Shown here one piece after another: positions 1 to 13,229 of a stretch of 64,000 nucleotides of DNA. Below the pieces are notes generated by a model. It was not told where the DNA came from and made no database searches. It saw only the letters and a list, made by a program, of their open reading frames with translations. The DNA is taken from the NCBI GenBank assembly GCA_016617855.1, contig JAECUM010009400.1, positions 28,379 through 92,378 of the forward strand, read 5' to 3'. This DNA comes from Megalonaias nervosa. Taxonomy: Eukaryota; Mollusca; Bivalvia; Unionida; Unionidae. Within the stretch, counting starts at the first letter, position 1, and each line of letters opens with the position of its first letter. The translations under genes and the position numbers were made by a program.

Positions 1-3000
1 ACATGCAGTGCTGAAATATTCTTGTTAAATAATGGCTGGCCAATACATCCTTAAGATACCATTTACAAGCATACATATTTTAAATATACAATGTGACAGA
101 CTATGCAAAACACAAGAAGCATATATGTATATAGAATTTAACAAATGATTTATTTCGCTAGAATACAAGGTGAAACTTTAAAACCACTTACAGTATTGTG
201 AATTAAATCCCAAATAGTCCTAAACATTCTATCACAAGTTCAAATGTAGAGAGTTCCAATTGAATTCCAATGGGGACCATATAATTTCCAATATTGAATG
301 TGATGATGTGCCTGTAGTCTCGAACGCGCTAATGTGCTAATGACCTGGAATTTAACTATGTATTAACAGTTTTTTGATATATCTCAATAGTATGATCCCC
401 AATGTCCCTGATTGAATTCACTATAATTCGAAATTAATGTTTCAGTCCAAGAATATTATTGAGCACTTTGTAATGCCAGTGAATAATATTACGAATGAAT
501 AAATTCTCCCAAATAAAAAAAAATGAACACAGCAATAAGATTGATTCTGCTTCAGATTTCAAGGCAAGAATAACTAGTAATTTTTCAAGTACACAACATT
601 GATATAAAAACTAAGGTACAATTCTAGAGCCATGATGTAGGTCAGTCTTTTTCCTAAAACATTCAAAGTTGTCAACCAAGTTTAGGAATTTCCAAGCGAA
701 AAACTAATATTCTACATTCAGATTGAAGTAACATTTTAACCTCCATTTATATTGATCTGAATATTTAATCTATCATCATAGAGAAAAATATCTTTGTATT
801 ATATTGTTACAAAATAAATGTCGCATTTATTCATGGAGAAAAGTATAAAAAACAAACAAACAATACAAATTAAATATAAATAACGATATATTCTAAAAGG
901 AAAGAGAATCCATCCATAACTATATGTAAAAGACATAAGTCAACATTTAGGCTATCAGTAGTGGCAATCAAATGGCTACAAGCATCATGAAAACTGAAGT
1001 CGAAAATACCAATCATGCTGCCGATTAAGGTTTCAGCAGCAACTTATTTACATGTATTTGCATATGGAGCATTTACACAGAAAATTCCCAGACCAGGTAT
1101 TTAGTATGAATTTAAAACTATTAAAATCTGAGGGAGTTCGTAATTTATTGGGAGGAGAATTTCATCACTTTGCTGTTGCATACCTAAAATATTGTAGCCT
1201 ATATCTGGATGGGCTTGCTTTTAGTGCCTCCACCGTTTCTACAGGCCTAAATGAGTAAGAACATTGTTTTAAATTACCAGATCATGTAGGTAAATTGAAC
1301 ATTTCTTGCTTAAAATTTCGAATACTTTAAGTGCGATGGACTTCATCCTCCTTAGGATGTGGAAATTTGATATATTTGCCAAATCCAAGAGTTCAGATTA
1401 ATATCTCTTGAAATCATTGAAGACAAATCTCATTTGCGAAAAAGATGTCATTAATAAAGATATTAAAATTTCTAGGTCCCAGAATAGATTTCTCTGGTAT
1501 CCATTTATAGATATTTGTCCTTGAACATGCTGAGTTACCTTTTTTGACACGTTGTCTTTGGTTTGAGAGGTAATCTGCCATAGTATTTACTGTCAAATCT
1601 TAAAGTCCATATGCTGCCAGTTTCTGGAGAAGGAATTAGTGGGGTTAAGAGTTGAATGGTTTTGACAAATCCATCAGAATAGCTGAAGAATATTTATTTT
1701 GGTCTAGTGGTAGGCGCACGTTTTCTAGCAGCAGCATTAGTGTTGTTTGACAGCTCTTTCTGAAAGTAGAAAGGTGTGGGTGTAAATATTGTTCCAGTAA
1801 TTAGTGATCTGGTTGCAGGTAGCTCGTGCAAAGAGTTTTGATATAGTTGAGAGAATACTAACAGGATGATAGGAGTATGGTACACATAGCTAGTCCATAT
1901 GCCGCCTCAAATGATCATGACTACTCTACCACCTACCTCGCACTTTCGTCCATTCAAAATTATATTTTTTTTTTCCACAAACGATAAAAAATAGAAACAA
2001 AAAAAAAATCAAAAGAATGTTAACTCTCTAAACACACACAAACAAAGGCACATATGGGTAATAGCACGAATCACAACAGTACACGACAACTTTATATGCA
2101 TACACGAAATAGCCCAGGTTATTGATCCATGGCAAAAATCACTTCCTCAACAAGGTAAGGGAACCAGTTGGAAGTTGTAATGCATGAGGAGGGGTGTACT
2201 AGCCTTCTTCATGAAGCTTTGGAGCAGACGACGGAAAGAATGTAAACGTGGAAATAGGAATGTAAACACCTCCTTAAAAATGAAAAAGAGGAACAAAATC
2301 CAAAATAAGAGATATAAAATCATTGTATTTAAAATGTGAGATTTAGAAAATATTAACAGAGACATATGGGAGGAAAACACACCTGAATCCATTATAACTT
2401 TTGGACAAAGAGGGCACTTCAGGAACCTATTAGCTTATTAGCTTGGGGCCCCCAGGGGTGTTCTCAAATAAAATGTATAATGAAGGTTGCTACTGAGAAA
2501 TGTATGACATAGAAAAAAGCTGTCTTGTATACATTCCCATTGACATGTAGAAAACCCCCAAAATCTTGTAGGCAAAATACATTAACCATCCAAACCAGTG
2601 GATGTGTTTCTGACCCGAACCAGTAACAATAGAGGTGGCCAAGCACAATACGTTTATCAATCAAGTTCATATATTATTTCAGACGTAAACCTGTCCTATC
2701 TCTGTTCATGGATCTAGTTACTTGCTAGCCGACTTTTCCAACGTATTTCTTTTACTAATTTTAAATATAATTGACAACCGATGTTTCACCATAGCATTAT
2801 ATGGTGAATCGTATCATAATGCATCTTAAATGGTTCTTAGCTATTACTGCTAATGAAATAAATATTTTTATTAATGAAAGACATGTGCGAATATCTGGAT
2901 CCATTATATTTAGTTGATGAACCACGAGGTTTAACGACTTTAGCTCATGTAGTTTTGAAATATGCTGAAATTGCGGAATCTGACGTCAGAAACAACATGC

Positions 3001-4655
3001 AGTACTCTCTAGTTACAGTTTTCGTACTTAATAGACATACTTAAAATTTCGTCTCTGCCTCCAATTATTATTTATGTTTCATATGCTTATGTTAGCTTCT
3101 TTTATTCTTCTTTATTTCATCACTGTGTTCCTTATGGAATATGTTTAAACTTATAAGGCAACATAGGTAATAACTACATTTCTCACCCATGCGACAGAGA
3201 AATCTAGTTGTTTTGCTAACCTTACCTTTTTATCTCAGTCTAGTTGTCTCAGTCAGGTCGTCTCAGTCATGGCGTTCTCGCGCTAGGAAGTACTTTAAAA
3301 AAGAAGCCTTTGTTGTCTTCTGCAGTGCCCGATGGAGTTACTCTAAAGTCAAACAACAACAAATATATAATCCAACGAAATTCACTCGCAAAGCAACTTA
3401 AGATCTCTCCAACTTTGATAACACACCATACAAAACATTTGAGAGAGAAAGACGCAAACACGCACACAAAATTTTGAGTTATTTGGTATTATGCTAGAAA
3501 TTATACACAACATAGCGAACTTTATTCTATCCGTAACTTGGCAAATTTTCAGGTCAGCATCATTTAATGTATCTAAAAGTTTCTAATTAGTTTTAAATAC
3601 TTTGTGTTAAACGAATTAGATACTTTTAGCTAGATGAAATGACGCTAACCTGAAAATTTACCAAACTACAGATAGGATAATAACGATGCTGTATGGAACG
3701 ACCTATTACAGAAATCACTGTTCCAGGCAAACAGGCAATACACATCACTGGGTTTAAAAAATCCAAATTCTTTCAAGAGCATCTGTAAAACCGGCAACAA
3801 CTAGAAACGTGTTATGTCTTACTGCTTTATTCAAACACCCGGAGTCATGAATCAAACATTGTAAACAAATGAAAATTCCTGCACTTATCAATCAGAATGG
3901 TTCATTCATCAATCCACACGCAAATCCACAAGAGAATTTCCATGTAGCGTATCATTGTACTAGTAATAAGACACTTGCCATATTTCCAGCACAGAAAATA
4001 TAAATTTTCAAGAATATGATGAATTCGAAATCTCCTCACAGGCGTTACACACTTCGTTAGACTATACCGTGGACTTTATCATACCGTTGGCTACCATATA
4101 ATTTTTTCCACAATAAAACTGATGAACGTGAAAAGTTATCCGTATAAAATATATTAATTACTTACTTTTTGTTGTTTTAAGACTTCATTCATAGATTAAA
4201 TGTAATAATATCAAATAATTTTATGTTTCTAGTTTCTCGTTCGTAGAACTTATATACTAAGAATCGACTGGGAACCTGACTGCCCTCATCAACATAAACC
4301 AATAAACGCGCTTTTACAAAAATAAAAGCACATGCAATACTGAAGCACATAACAAATATAACTTTTCTTGATTATTTTTTCTTTTCTAAGTGTAGCATTT
4401 ATAGTCTCCGTAGATAACTATTAAGATTTTCATAGAAGAGTACAAAACCTGATTCCTTTATACAGAGTGAGAGGCAATAATAGTGCCTTATGGATACAGT
4501 GTTTCGAATCTGCTAACTAGATTGCAAAATGCAGGGTTATTTAAATTTAAATCGAACGAAGTTGGGTGAGAAAGATAATCTATGTCGGTGTTTGTTCCAA
4601 CAAGGAAATCCCAGTCGTGAGGTTACATTTTGTTGTCTCCCACCTCGGCAGATGC
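1..4655. other. non-coding AT-rich DNA, no gene seen
   Basis: I see no credible gene here. The open frames are short (60-80 codons), low in complexity, match nothing I recognise, and occur on both strands at the rate expected for AT-rich DNA. The stretch holds scattered A and T runs and no obvious tandem array. Confidence 0.6.

Positions 4656-4701
<46 letters not shown>
4656..4701. repeat. (TG)n microsatellite
   Basis: About 23 uninterrupted TG dinucleotides. The open frame across it is an artefact that translates as a Cys-Val run. Confidence 0.95.
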
Positions 4702-4708
<7 letters not shown>

Positions 4709-4964
4709 GTAACAAGTGACAGGGATTTCTGTGTGCCAGTTCCAACCCCAACAATAATTCTCTTAATCCTATCTGTAATTAAATTTTCCTTTAACGTCTA
4801 CTTCTGTCAAACTCATTGTATAGTATAAAACTTTGTCATATGTGCTACCAAATATAAGATTTTCTGTTATATATCAAAAAGCGCCATCAGTTCATAACAA
4901 AATAATCTGTTAAAATACCTTTCAAAAGAAACCATACAACAGAAGTAGTTATATGCGACACCGT

Positions 4965-5375
4965 GGCCTCATATAAGATAAGAATTCTTTATTTCATACT
5001 ACATAGTCCATACATCTAAATTAAAATATGGCCTCACATAAGGTAAAATGGCGGAAAAATGTATAGCCTCAAAATGGAAATTATCATGGGAATGGTACTT
5101 TAGCTTCACAAGGGGTTATAACCTCAAAATGGGAGCAGTGTTACAAGGGGATGACCTCAATCAGGCGGGAAGTTAGCAACAGTATTCGAGTTGACCTCAA
5201 TACGAGCTCCTCTAGGTAAGTAGTAAGGTGGGGTACATTAGCCTCAATGGAAATCCCAGTCAAAAAAGGTCGTGGGACACTTTAGCCTCAAGGGGAATTG
5301 AACATGGGAAATATTGGGACTCTATAGCGTCAAAAAATATTGGGTCTGTTTAGCTACAAGGGAAATGGAACAGGT
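4965..5375. repeat. degenerate dispersed repeat cluster (GCCTCA units)
   Basis: The words GCCTCA, TAGCCTCAA or ACCTCAA recur every 40-70 bases (for example near 4967, 5031, 5067, 5128, 5152, 5232 and 5284), often followed by GGGAA or AATGG. This looks like an old, strongly diverged tandem array with no coding potential. Confidence 0.5.
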
Positions 5376-5912
5376 AGGGTGACGTCACTGTACTAGACAT
5401 TGGCAACAATGTTGCAAGTGGTTGACCTCAATCGGGGAAAACAGTGACAGCGGGAAAAAAGCTATAATGCTTGGCGGGGCGGGACATAGAACTTGATGGA
5501 ATGCTTGGCGGGGCGGGACGTATCACTTGATATAAAGCTTGGCGGGGCGGGACATGTCACTTTATAGACATGGACAAAGAAACAAAGACACAAACATAAC
5601 ACAAACACAAACACAAAATAAAATTGTTATATAAAGTTATATGTCCCGATCCGCCAGGCGTTCTATCAAGTGATATGTCCCGCTCGGCCAAGCAGTCTAT
5701 CAAGTTCTATGTTCCGCCCCGCCAAGCGTTATAGCTTTTATACATAGTATATTTGGTCTGTATAGGAACAATGGGAATGGAACAGATGGGGTGATGTCAC
5801 GGTACTGGACATTGGCAAGAATGTTGCAAGGTGCTGACCTCAATCGGGCAAAACAGTGACCGCGGAAAAAAATCTATAATGCCTGGCGGGGTGGGACATA
5901 TAAGTTTATAGA
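5376..5912. repeat. compound direct and inverted repeat cluster with GGCGGGGCGGGAC units
   Basis: A segment of about 100 bases (GTGACGTCAC, a GGACATTGGCAA-type word, CCTCAATCGGG, then GGCGGGGCGGGAC) occurs at about 5380-5490 and again at about 5790-5910. Between them the word CTTGGCGGGGCGGGACAT repeats in + orientation at about 5470, 5508 and 5540, and in inverted orientation at about 5640-5735. Each unit carries ACTTGAT or TATAG. The arms can fold into long hairpins. It lies 1.3 kb before the first Polinton-derived gene, so it could be a remnant of a terminal region, but I cannot show that. Confidence 0.65.
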
Positions 5913-6179
5913 CATAGAATCGCCTTCCAAAGAATCCATAGTGATGAGAGTGCTAATCTAAATAAATTTTTTATACAAACTAACACACTGATACTAACAA
6001 AATCAACGTTATTTACTATCAATACATTATGGAGAAGGAAATATTTTTATCTACGAAACACACCATTACCTACAATCATCTTAGCAAAAGAGTTAGTGGT
6101 TATTGTCACACTACACCTCAGTCACACAAAACAAACACATTGAGTAGGGACAAGGGTAAGCGTTTTGTTAAGGGAAAGA

Positions 6180-6545
6180 AACAAACACACAAACTCATAC
6201 AAATGTACGCGCGCATACAAACAAAATACACAAACAAAATGCACGCACACAAACGTACGCCCCACACATACACAAAAAATAAACACACACAAACGTACGT
6301 GCACAGAGATACACACAAATATACATACACATACATATACACACAAACGTACACGCGCACACAAATACATACAAACATACACACACATACACATAAACGT
6401 ACGCGCGCACACATACACATACACACACAAACGAACGCATGCATATAAAAACATATACACAAACACAAACAAACGTACGCGCGCACACATACACACATAC
6501 AAACAAACACATACACACACATACACATACACACACACAAACACC
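6180..6545. repeat. CA-rich cryptic minisatellite with ACGTACGCGC blocks
   Basis: ACACAAAC and ACATACAC strings are punctuated by (A)CGTACG(CGCG) about every 35-60 bases (near 6205, 6253, 6293, 6346, 6398 and 6474). Open frames on both strands (all Thr/His/Lys on +, all Cys/Val on -) are repeat artefacts. A similar mix recurs at 16868-17078. Confidence 0.9.
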
Positions 6546-7245
6546 CCTAGCTTCAGCTGTACCGAGCAGGAGATCTCGTAGCTAATTATACATAAGTTAT
6601 TTATAGATTTGAGTAGTCAGCTGAGCTAGTCTATGTGATCCGTTATGCTTTAGAATATTTGTGTATTTAGGGACATATGATTAGGTACGCTATAGCTATG
6701 CGGATTAAAATTTTTGCGTAGCTTTAATGTCCTACAATGTCCCTAAATGTGTCTCTGTAATGTCCCTTTTCTATTTCCGTTTCTATGTCCCTTTTCTCTG
6801 TCCCTGTTTTTTGTTTGTATAGTGCCGCTAAAGTGTCTGTAAGTAAGTAAGACGAATAGACCTATTCGAGAGGTTCCGAGATTTTTGTCCCAGAATTTAA
6901 CGGAAACTAAACATATCCCTGAACATTAGGTTACGTTGGTTTAGATTAAAATAGATAAACCTAGTAACTGTTTATATTCTCAACTTGTCTGACGATCCTG
7001 TTTAATAACTTTAGTGTCTGTTTAGAGCTACAACCTGTGGTAATTCCTATAAAAAAAACATGATCTATTTATAGTCACAGCTTGTGGAAATTCCTTTTGT
7101 AAACTGCTAGCATCTATTTATAACTATAATTTGTTGGAAATTGCTATGTAAAAGCCCAAGTATATTTATAGCCTCAAAACACAAACCTTATTTATAAGGA
7201 CTCCGTTGCGTCTACAATTTAGTAATTTGCACGTTTGCAATCAAG
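6546..7245. other. intergenic leader before the old Polinton polymerase remnant
   Basis: No gene is seen. The word TGTCCCT recurs between about 6730 and 6810 in a pyrimidine-rich tract. The remainder is AT-rich, with several ATTTATAG(C) words between 7060 and 7190 just before the first polymerase codons. Confidence 0.45.
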
Positions 7246-10200
7246 ATGAAACTAGCGCACGATTTCACTGAGAAAGAAGATGAAGACAGTAAGAGGCAGA
7301 GACGTGATATATCGACTGAAGTTTTGGGTCAAATGCATGCCATCGATTTTGATGATGACATGAGTGAGCCAGAATCCAGACCCAGAGAGTCTACGTCAAA
7401 CCAAAAGTCACCACTATCACCAGAAAAATATTACCACATTCGAGAGATGGAAAAGAGCTCCTCTACAAAATTTAGAACCACGACCTACACGTACACGGTG
7501 AAGTTTAAAGATTTCAAGTCCGACATACCGCTGGAGAAAGCAAAAGAGTTCATCACCGATGTGTGGGATTTTTTGTTAACCATACTGAAACGACAATGTC
7601 AAGCCAAAGAAGATGATCGCTTGACATTTTCCATTTATCACGACAGTCTGAAGTCCCCCGTTTGAATCTAGTTTAGCTAGTCAGCATAATTCACACCTTC
7701 CAAAGTCATCGACAAGATTCAACACGCGCAGCAGTACAACGACAAGTTTCAGATCACCGATGGAAACGCGACACTGAACATGGCCCACGTTTCTCTTCCC
7801 CAAGGGTCTGGAAGCAAAAAGGTGTTATTGGTCGACGACCTTCGCAGCACCAAAAAGTGTCTTGTCTGAATTAACAACCCTCAAGACAAAATGTGTTTAG
7901 CCCGAGCGATCGTGGTGGGACGAAGGTATGGTGACAAGAACGACACAGCAGAATGGAAAAGAGCCTGGAAAGGTATTCGACAATCGGTCTGAGCCAAACA
8001 ATAAAGAGAGGCAGAACTCCTGTTAAAGTAAGCGGGGCTATCTAAAAACACACCCTGCGGCATTCTTGAAGTGCAAAAATTGCAGGACGTCTTAGCTCCA
8101 CGTTACACCTTGAAAGTGTACCCTCAAGAAGTGTTTGTTTTCAAAGACGGAAAATACATTCACGTCTATCATCACGATGAACATTTCGATGCCATTACCA
8201 GTATCACCGGATTCCTGGGATACAGTTATTATTGTGAGAAATGTGACTATGGCTATAACAATCGAGAGCAACACAAGCATTGTGGATCAAAATGTGAGGG
8301 ATGTTAGGCCTCTAAACCCTGTCATGACGAAGGACAAGAACGAGTGCATTGCCCTGCTCGTCAGCGTACTTTTGTCAACCCTACCTGTTACCAACAACAT
8401 CTGAAGACGCAAGCTTCACAGAAGAAAAGCGCTTGTCTACTCCTGAAATTGCGCCGCACTTGTGTACAAGTTATACGTACCAATAATGCCAAGGCTCACG
8501 TATGTCCAGGAAAGAAACGATGTCACATTTGTCACCAAATCGTGGACTTGGAACACCAATGTTACATTCAAAAATTCCAACCCCAACAGGAAGAAGATGA
8601 CCAGAAGAAAGGCAATTTCATCTTTTTTGATTTCGAATGCATGCAAGAGACTGGCACTCACATTCCTAATTTCTGCGTGGCTCATCGAGCGTGCGAGAAG
8701 TACATCCAAGAAAAGATTCCTGGAGGACGTGAAAAATTCTTTAGTGGACCGAACACGCTGGCCGATTTTGCCCAATGGATCTTAAACCCTATCGACGAGA
8801 CGTGCAGCCAAGAGGACATCGAACGTAATGGAGATTGCCATCGCTATGCCACGGTGATGGCTCACAATTTCTCGGGGTACGATGGACAGTTTCTTCTCAG
8901 ATACTATACGGAACAAAGTACTGAACGTCCTAAAGTCACTTTGAACGGAGACAAAATTACTTTCATGCAAGTGGGACAAGTGCAGTATAAAGATTTGATG
9001 AGTTACTTGGCCATGCCTTTGAGCCGAATGCTTAAAACGTTTGGAATGACAGAAATAGCCAAAGGCTATTTTCCGCACTTTTTCAATACCCGAGCCAATC
9101 AACATGCCGTTCTACTCCATTTGCCTGATGCTCACTACTACGACCACGACAACATGCGCACCGAACAACGAGAAGCTTTCTACACTTGGTACCATGTTTA
9201 CACCTCGGACCCCTTCGAGTTTCAGGAAGAAATGTTAAAGTATTGCCATTCCGACGTGGTCATTTTACGGCTTTGCTGTGAAAAATTTCGAGAACTGTTC
9301 ATGGAACACGGAGGGATCGATCCTTAGAAGGAAGCCTGCACCATTGCCAAAGCGTGTTCGTTAGTGTACAGCCAGCGATTCATGCCCGAAAACACCCTGG
9401 CGCTAATACGTCTTAACACGACCGACTTTGTCAAACGTCAATACTCGGTCAAAGCCCTACGCTGGTTACATTACTTGTGCGACAAGGGAGACAAATGGAT
9501 CCAACACGCCCGAAACGAAGGAGGCAAAAAGACAAGCGGAACGTATTCGGTGGGGACTTAGTAAACCCTCAGATCGTGTGTTAGTTTAACGTTTGCTTAT
9601 TTCATGGATGTCCCATCTGTTACCCCCAACATGACACTAAAATCAGATTTTTACAACGTACCATGGAAGACTTGTATGAGGCCACTTGTCAGTGGCGCTT
9701 GAAGTTAGAACAGCAAAGATACCAAGTGGTGGAAATGTGAGAACACGAGTACAATCAGCGTTTGAAAACCGATCCCGAGTTTAAACGCAACGTGGAAAGT
9801 TACAAGTTGGTGGACCCTCTGAACTTGCGGGATAGTTTATACGGAGGACGGACGAATGCCATCTGTTTGCTGTACCACGCCGACGAGAAGAAAGAAGAAG
9901 AAATCAAATACTTGGACGTGTGTTCGCTGTATCCGTACGTGTGCAAATATTATCACTTTCCAGGAGGGCACACACAGTTGCTGACAGAACACATTGACAT
10001 AGACAACATTTGACAATACGAAGGATTGATTAAATGTAAAGTCTTGCCTTCCACGGACATGCACCATCCCGTTTTACCTCATCATTGCCAAGGAAAACTG
10101 ATGTTTCCCTTGTGCCGTACTTGTGCCGAAACGTGCAACCAAGACCAACCTTGTCAGCACACCCAAGAAGAACGTGCCTTGACAGGAACGTGGGTCAGCA

Positions 10201-11271
10201 TGGAATTGTTCAAAGCTCTGGACGTGGGATATCAATTGTTAGAAGTGTACGAAATTTACCATTTTCTTAAGACAGAAGAGTACCACAAGGGTGACGAGAC
10301 TCAGAAAGACATTTTTGCAGACTACGTGGATTCCTTTTTGTAACTGAAACAAGAAGCCAGCTGCTATCCTTCCTGGTGCCACACTCCCAAAGACCAAGAG
10401 AAATTCAAAGAGAAATACCTGGAGCAGGAAAGCATCCCTTTAGACCACATCGACAAAAGCGAAGGAAGGCGATTGTTTACCAAAGTGATGTTGAATTGCT
10501 TGTGGGGAAAAATGGCACAACGACCGTGTATACCCAAGACAGAACCTTCCGGCTACTTCCAACTGATTCACGACAAAACCAAAACCATGAAACACGTGAA
10601 CGTTCTTCGTGAGGACTTGATCTTAGTCAGTTACGAAGAAGAGTGGACTTTGTACAGACTGACCAATTTGGAAATGTTATCATTACGGCCTACGTGACAG
10701 CCCATGCTCGCTTAAAATCGCTGACAGTTGCATCTACATCGATCGCCTGGGTCAACATTACCCTGACATCGATGGAGACCATTTAGGAGTCTGGACAGAC
10801 GAGCACCCCGACGACAAGATTCTAAGTTTTGCTAGTGGCGGTCCCAAAAATTACGGCTACGAATACCGTAACCCACAAGGAGAAGTGCACACGGAGTGTA
10901 AAATGAAAGGACTGACTCTCAATTATCGCACCAGTCAAGTGGTCAACTTTGGGGTCTTGAAAGTAGCCTTGCAGTCTGGAGAGAATCAACATTTTAAAGT
11001 GACCACCTACCACACACCAAATCGTCAGTCGACCTTTGGAGAAAGTCTATCAAATCGTGTACCACAAGTGAGTGCTGCTTCCCAATCACTTCACCTTGCC
11101 GTACGGACATGCCGATATTGCTCAGCATATAAAAAAGGAAAAAGTCCAAGACTGATAGTTCATTGTGACTGCTGTTGCCAAGCCAGAAAGAGGAATCCTT
11201 TTAAAAAGACACCATTCAAGTTCGGTGATTCTGGAGCCGGGAGAACCTCTGTGAAACTGTGCCAAGTGTAG
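7246..11271 (+). pseudogene. Polinton protein-primed DNA polymerase B remnant (copy 1)
   Basis: This would have replicated a classical Polinton by protein-primed synthesis. The N-terminal region opens with an acidic ATG-start segment (7246-7665) and continues in changing frames to about 8063, including CLARAIVVG. A CxxC/His region lies at about 8230-8305. The exonuclease domain is the longest open piece (8344-9327): FFDFE near 8627, HNFSGYDGQFLL near 8864, YCHSDVVIL near 9240. Palm motif A (DVCSLYPYV) is near 9916 and motif B (NCLWGKM) near 10492. Only ADSCIYI remains of motif C, near 10722, with residues missing before it. The tail runs past 10885. At least eight stops or shifts separate these parts. 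Family identity is secure from motif order; it is certainly inactive. Confidence 0.9.
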
Positions 11272-11519
11272 AGACTCTAAGAACGTTACAAACTGTTCCT
11301 AGGACACCACACCTTCGTCATCAAAAATGTTGAACAGTGATTTGTTTATATTCCACTTTGATTGTTTAAATGTGTAGTTTATCGTTTTACTTAACCATTT
11401 GGCTTTTATGTATTTTTGTCTTTGGTGTTCCATTTTAACTTGCAATAAACGTGTCCTGAACAAAGTATAAAATCTCTTGTCTTGTCTGTCTTCATTTTAA
11501 AAGTGACATTCCCTGTACT
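11272..11519. other. AT-rich spacer between polymerase and ATPase remnants
   Basis: No frame is supported. An AATAAA (near 11443) falls after the polymerase tail and before the ATPase start, so it could have been a polyadenylation signal of the old element. Confidence 0.35.
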
Positions 11520-11520
11520 A

Positions 11521-12210
11521 TGGCTACCTCTGCTATCTCTACTCCCTCTTCCTCCACATTCAAAGTCATCGACGAAAACTTAGATCGTGCGAGTTAATAT
11601 GGACCGAGCGGTTCAAGCAAAACTGAATTTGTCAAACGTTTGATCGAATATAAACATCATTTGATGGATCGTCCACCTCAACATATCATGTGATATTACA
11701 AAGAATGGCAATAAGCATACAGTCTCCTGCATAAATGTCAAGGGGATTCCATCGTGTTTGTGGAAGGCATTCCTGGCGAAGGCGACGGGAACGTGTCTCA
11801 CCCCAGTCAAACACATCCGGTCATCTTAGACGACATGTTAGGAGAAGACGAAGAAGAAATTAAACTGTAGTTTACGTGCAATGGGCATCACCGCAATAGC
11901 AGTGTCATTTACTTCACAAAAAATTTGTTTCAACAAAGTAAAGCCCATCGCACCATCAGTCTCGATGCTCATTACGTGGTCTTGGTTAAAAGTTCTAGAG
12001 ATAAATCGCAAGCGCAAGTGTTAGCCAAACAGTTAGGAACACCTTGGCTGACTCATGCGTACGACGATGCCACTCAAGCCCCTCACGCCTATTTACTTGT
12101 GGATTTAAAATCCACTACCTCCGATTATTTGTGATTTAGTATCCATCTGTTTCACTACTGGTGTAAAGACGGAAGGCCTGTCGTGTACACGTCTCCGTTG
12201 ACTTGAAAGT
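11521..12210 (+). pseudogene. Polinton packaging ATPase remnant (FtsK/HerA type)
   Basis: The frame starts with ATG at 11521. A Walker A-like YGPSGSSKTEF lies near 11600; the usual third Gly of GxxGxGK is Ser. A Walker B-like VILDDML lies near 11820, then a HHRNSSVIYFTKNLF segment near 11890 and RDKSQAQVLAKQLG near 12000, features of the A32/FtsK-HerA genome-packaging ATPases of Polintons. At least four in-frame stops (for example near 11595, 11690, 11713 and 11868) interrupt it. It follows the polymerase on the same strand, as in many Polintons. The protein would have driven DNA into capsids. Confidence 0.85.
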
Positions 12211-12605
12211 CTATAAAAACTTCAGACACTTTTGGTCTGTCTCACACATCAACAACATAACGTCTCTTCAGTCTCATCTTCCCGTCAAACTGATTCGTGC
12301 CTTGTACGGCATCAGTCGCGAAAAAATCCACAAATACGTGTTTTAGAAGCCAGTCTCAGAGAAGTCTTACGATGGTTTACGGTGACAGCACATCAGTTAC
12401 TACAAGGAATCATTCACATCCCTCATCAAAGCAAACGCTTGTTTGACAGAAACAAATTAGCCTTGATGCAACTGGCTGATCCCCACGTCGACACTCAAAC
12501 CAGAAAGCAAGTCATTTAGAAACTTGGAGGTAGAAGTCCTCTAGGAGGTGTCATCATTCGCTCCCTCTTAAAATGGGATCCCAATACCGCCAAAGTCATC
12601 CCCTA
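12211..12605 (+). pseudogene. small Polinton gene remnant downstream of the ATPase (copy 1)
   Basis: Broken frames encode a basic protein beginning around LIRALYGISREKIHKYV (near 12290), then FTVTAHQLLQGIIHIPHQ (near 12390), and a Gly-rich end (LGGVIIRSLL near 12540). Position after the ATPase and the hydrophobic, Gly-rich C-terminus resemble a small pX-like minor virion protein often found there in Polintons; the function is inferred only. A shift near 12345 and a stop near 12518 break it. The same gene recurs at 14200-14600. Confidence 0.6.
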
Positions 12606-13229
12606 GAAAAAACGTCACTCCCCGACCGCAACGGACCTAGAAGAAAAAGAGCAGTCACAGCCGGAGAAAAAGAAAAGCCCCGAGGAAGTATAATCTACCA
12701 GCAAAAGAGTCACTTCGGCCAGGACACAACCTTACATCCCCAAGCCACGACCTGCGCGACCATGACCGCGTCTCCAGCAGCCTCAGGTTCTTCCACTTCT
12801 CAGTTGCTGGTGATGCCAGCCAAGCCCAATTTGACACACGTCTTTCCTAATTTGACGAAGAAATGGACACTCGTGTCTCCAAGAACTTCTCCAGCAGTGA
12901 CACCCTCCACCTCTTTAGCTGCTGTTACAGCTGCTCACAAAGTACCTGCCCCCAAAACCAAAATCCAAGAGATATCGGGCATGTTACAGAGTTTACTGGA
13001 TTTATAGAAAAAAGAACTGTTACAATTTAGTCCGTTGCGACGTCCATCGCGTCGAGTGATGCCTGTCGTGAAGATGATATGACGGACAGACAATCAGTGG
13101 CGACGCATTCAACTATAAAAAGACCTGTACCAGACTATACGTATCAGTGTTTGTGTGCTCCGGAACACACAAACATGTCACCCCGCCCCCGCCTCGAATT
13201 CATCCCTCTTCTAACCCCAGAGGAAAGAA
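12606..13229 (+). pseudogene. degraded Polinton coding remnant of unknown function
   Basis: Open pieces on the + strand are rich in Pro, Ser, Thr and Lys (12573-13007 is the longest) and end with a basic stretch near 13020. No family is recognisable. Base composition and position between two Polinton blocks suggest former coding sequence, but codon-level evidence is weak. Confidence 0.35.

Noticed and set aside
6029..6581. Several 113-140 codon frames on both strands
   Set aside because: They translate the CA-rich array in every frame (Thr/His or Cys/Val runs).
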